From positions 1 through 6,917 of the forward strand of contig JAJSAA010000246.1 in NCBI GenBank assembly GCA_024274995.1: 6,917 nucleotides of DNA, in the 5' to 3' direction. The position numbers were made by a program, and so were the translations under genes. The notes under the pieces were generated by a model, which worked only from the letters and a program-made list of their open reading frames with translations, was not told the DNA's origin and did not search any database. This document shows positions 5,614-6,917 of the stretch, piece after piece. Origin of the DNA: Deltaproteobacteria bacterium (GTDB lineage Bacteria; Desulfobacterota; Desulfobulbia; Desulfobulbales; VMSU01). Numbering within the stretch: the stretch's first letter is position 1; every line of letters begins with the position of its first letter.

Positions 5614-6621
5614 GTGATGCTTGGTACAATGACTTACGATAATTCGAGTCAGGAAATAAATCTAAACAGCCTGGTGGTAGAACTGGAGCATTATCGCCGG
5701 CAGTCGGAATGGTTAGGCCTGGTGAATGATCTGCACGCCAGGCTATCCGGGGCCGTTGACCTGCCGACCATGTTAGAGGCCTTTTCCGTCTGGTTGACCC
5801 CCTTAGTGGATCATGAATTAATGGCCTACGAGAACCAGGAGCGTAACCGGGTGCATATGCTCTGCTCCTGCCACGGGCCTGACCGCCGCCAGATCATAGA
5901 AATCGCCCAAAAATCTCTTAAGCTACAGGCCAATATTGAAGATTCTTATTGCGGCCGGCATGGCAATTTTCATCTCCACCGCTGGAACTTAGACAAATTC
6001 AAGGCCAGCGGTATTATGCTGGTACTCAAGAAGGACAAAAAAATCAGCCAATATGAGGAGGGCTTATTAAACAAGGGGCTGGAGATTTTAAGCGAGCCCC
6101 TGCAACGGGCCCTGGAGTACGAAGACCTCTATGAGCAAGCCAGTCACGATACCTTAACCGGGTTGCTTAACCGCCGGGTCTTTGAGGAGCGGATTACCTC
6201 CATCATAGCCCAGTCCCACCGTCATGGTCATCCAGTTACCCTGGCCTGTCTCGATCTGGATAAATTTAAGGAGATAAACGACACCCATGGTCATGCCGTG
6301 GGAGATATGGTCTTGCAAAAAATGGCCAGGATTATGGAAAGCATGGTGAGAAACTGCGATATCCTGGCCCGCGTCGGCGGTGATGAGTTTGTCATAATCC
6401 TGCCAGAAACCAGGTTAGCCGATGCCCAATCCCTGGCCAACCGTCTGTGCCGGGCCATTGATCAGTTTGAATTACCCGCTATTGGCCACGGTAAACTGGG
6501 AATAAGTATCGGCCTGGCCGAATTGGAGCCCGACCAAACCCAGGAGAAATGGCTGCAACGGGGCGATGAAGCCCTGTACCAGGCCAAAGCCGCCGGCCGC
6601 TCACAAGTCTGCAGCCTATAA
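5614..6621 (+). CDS. Diguanylate cyclase with N-terminal GAF-like domain
   Basis: 335 residues. The C-terminal GGDEF domain (about 175-335) makes cyclic di-GMP from two GTP. It shows DTLTGLLNRRVF (179-190), DLDKFKEINDTHGHAVGD (214-231) with metal-binding Asp214, the active-site GGDEF at 255-259, and GISIGLAE (296-303). An inhibitory I-site RxxD is present (Arg246-Asp249, five residues before GGDEF), so product feedback is expected. No EAL domain is present, so this is a synthase. Residues about 20-165 look like a GAF-type sensor, with no membrane segments, so the protein is probably cytoplasmic. This region has a Cys/His cluster: Cys84, Cys86, His87, Cys113, His116, His120, His122. A short helix (160-178) links the two parts. 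The gene lies behind a sigma-54 promoter and a Fur-like palindrome; serA begins 7 nt later. Its signal and target process are unknown. Confidence 0.93.
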   Translation: MMLGTMTYDNSSQEINLNSLVVELEHYRRQSEWLGLVNDLHARLSGAVDLPTMLEAFSVWLTPLVDHELMAYENQERNRVHMLCSCHGPDRRQIIEIAQKSLKLQANIEDSYCGRHGNFHLHRWNLDKFKASGIMLVLKKDKKISQYEEGLLNKGLEILSEPLQRALEYEDLYEQASHDTLTGLLNRRVFEERITSIIAQSHRHGHPVTLACLDLDKFKEINDTHGHAVGDMVLQKMARIMESMVRNCDILARVGGDEFVIILPETRLADAQSLANRLCRAIDQFELPAIGHGKLGISIGLAELEPDQTQEKWLQRGDEALYQAKAAGRSQVCSL

Positions 6622-6628
6622 ACCAGCC

Positions 6629-6917
6629 GTGCAGATAAAGACATTAAACAACATCGCCGCCGAAGGCCTGGCCCTGCTGGGCCCAGATTATAAAGTAGGG
6701 CCGAAGATTGATCACCCGCAGGCAATTATCGTCCGCAGCTCTTCGTTAAATACCAGTCAATATCCCGGCCTCCTCGCCGTAGCCCGGGCCGGAGCCGGAG
6801 TAAATAATATCACGGTGACCGAGGCCACCAAGGCCGGGGTCTGCGTCTTTAACACCCCGGGAGCTAATGCCAATGCCGTGGCGGAACTGGTCTTTATGAT
6901 GCTTGGGGTCTGGGCCC
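6629..6917 (+). CDS. serA: D-3-phosphoglycerate dehydrogenase (3' end missing)
   Basis: Ninety-six codons from GTG to the window edge. The enzyme oxidises 3-phosphoglycerate to 3-phosphohydroxypyruvate with NAD+, the first step of serine synthesis. The visible part begins VQIKTLNNIAAEGLALL (first residue read as Met), in line with the usual start of this short SerA type. AIIVRSS (32-38), LLAVARAGAGVNNI (48-61) and VFNTPGANANAVAELV (73-88) are the conserved blocks of the substrate domain leading into the NAD-binding domain. The Rossmann glycine motif and catalytic Arg/Glu/His lie beyond the edge. No Shine-Dalgarno precedes the GTG, and the gap to the cyclase stop is 7 nt, so coupled translation and co-transcription are likely. 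No separate promoter was recognised. Confidence 0.93.
   Translation, partial: MQIKTLNNIAAEGLALLGPDYKVGPKIDHPQAIIVRSSSLNTSQYPGLLAVARAGAGVNNITVTEATKAGVCVFNTPGANANAVAELVFMMLGVWA

Noticed and set aside
1..6917. CRISPR array, tRNA, rRNA or a defence system
   Set aside because: No regularly spaced repeats, no tRNA-like cloverleaf and no defence-type genes were recognised on either strand.

Overview
The window looks like a chromosomal segment of an anaerobic Gram-negative bacterium, most likely a Desulfobacterota (former Deltaproteobacteria) member. This is an inference from a near-consensus sigma-54 promoter, the style of the GrpE/DnaK/SerA proteins, and a palindromic element whose ends resemble dispersed repeats I associate with that phylum. 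Base composition is moderate and codon use looks even across the genes.

Left part, minus strand (1-1287): a two-gene unit read leftward. The first gene (541-1287) encodes an exported protein with the outline of a beta-carbonic anhydrase but without three of the four zinc ligands. The second (from 523 or 544 off the left edge) is a family 2 glycosyltransferase of the polyprenyl-phosphate sugar synthase type. A sigma-70-like promoter lies at 1337-1365.

Divergent intergenic region (1288-1712): between the leftward promoter and a rightward promoter (1556-1584) sits a roughly 160-bp non-coding palindromic element (1391-1551). It has imperfect terminal inverted repeats and is bracketed by a perfect 9-bp direct repeat, as expected of a MITE-like insertion. 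The right copy of the direct repeat supplies part of the -35 box of the grpE promoter.

Central part, plus strand (1713-5413): grpE, dnaK and trpS, closed by a perfect 11-bp stem terminator. GrpE is the nucleotide exchange factor for DnaK. TrpS charges tRNA-Trp and starts 8 nt after dnaK with no clear Shine-Dalgarno of its own. hrcA, dnaJ and a CIRCE operator are not seen here.

Right part, plus strand (5414-6917): a pyrimidine-rich stretch, a sigma-54 promoter, a leader holding a Fur-box-like palindrome and a possible hairpin, then a diguanylate cyclase with an N-terminal GAF-like region. Seven nt downstream begins serA (3-phosphoglycerate dehydrogenase), which runs off the right edge.

Most of the window is ordinary housekeeping sequence. 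The parts worth a second look are the zinc-less exported carbonic-anhydrase-like protein, the palindromic insertion between divergent promoters, and the sigma-54/Fur-like leader of the cyclase.
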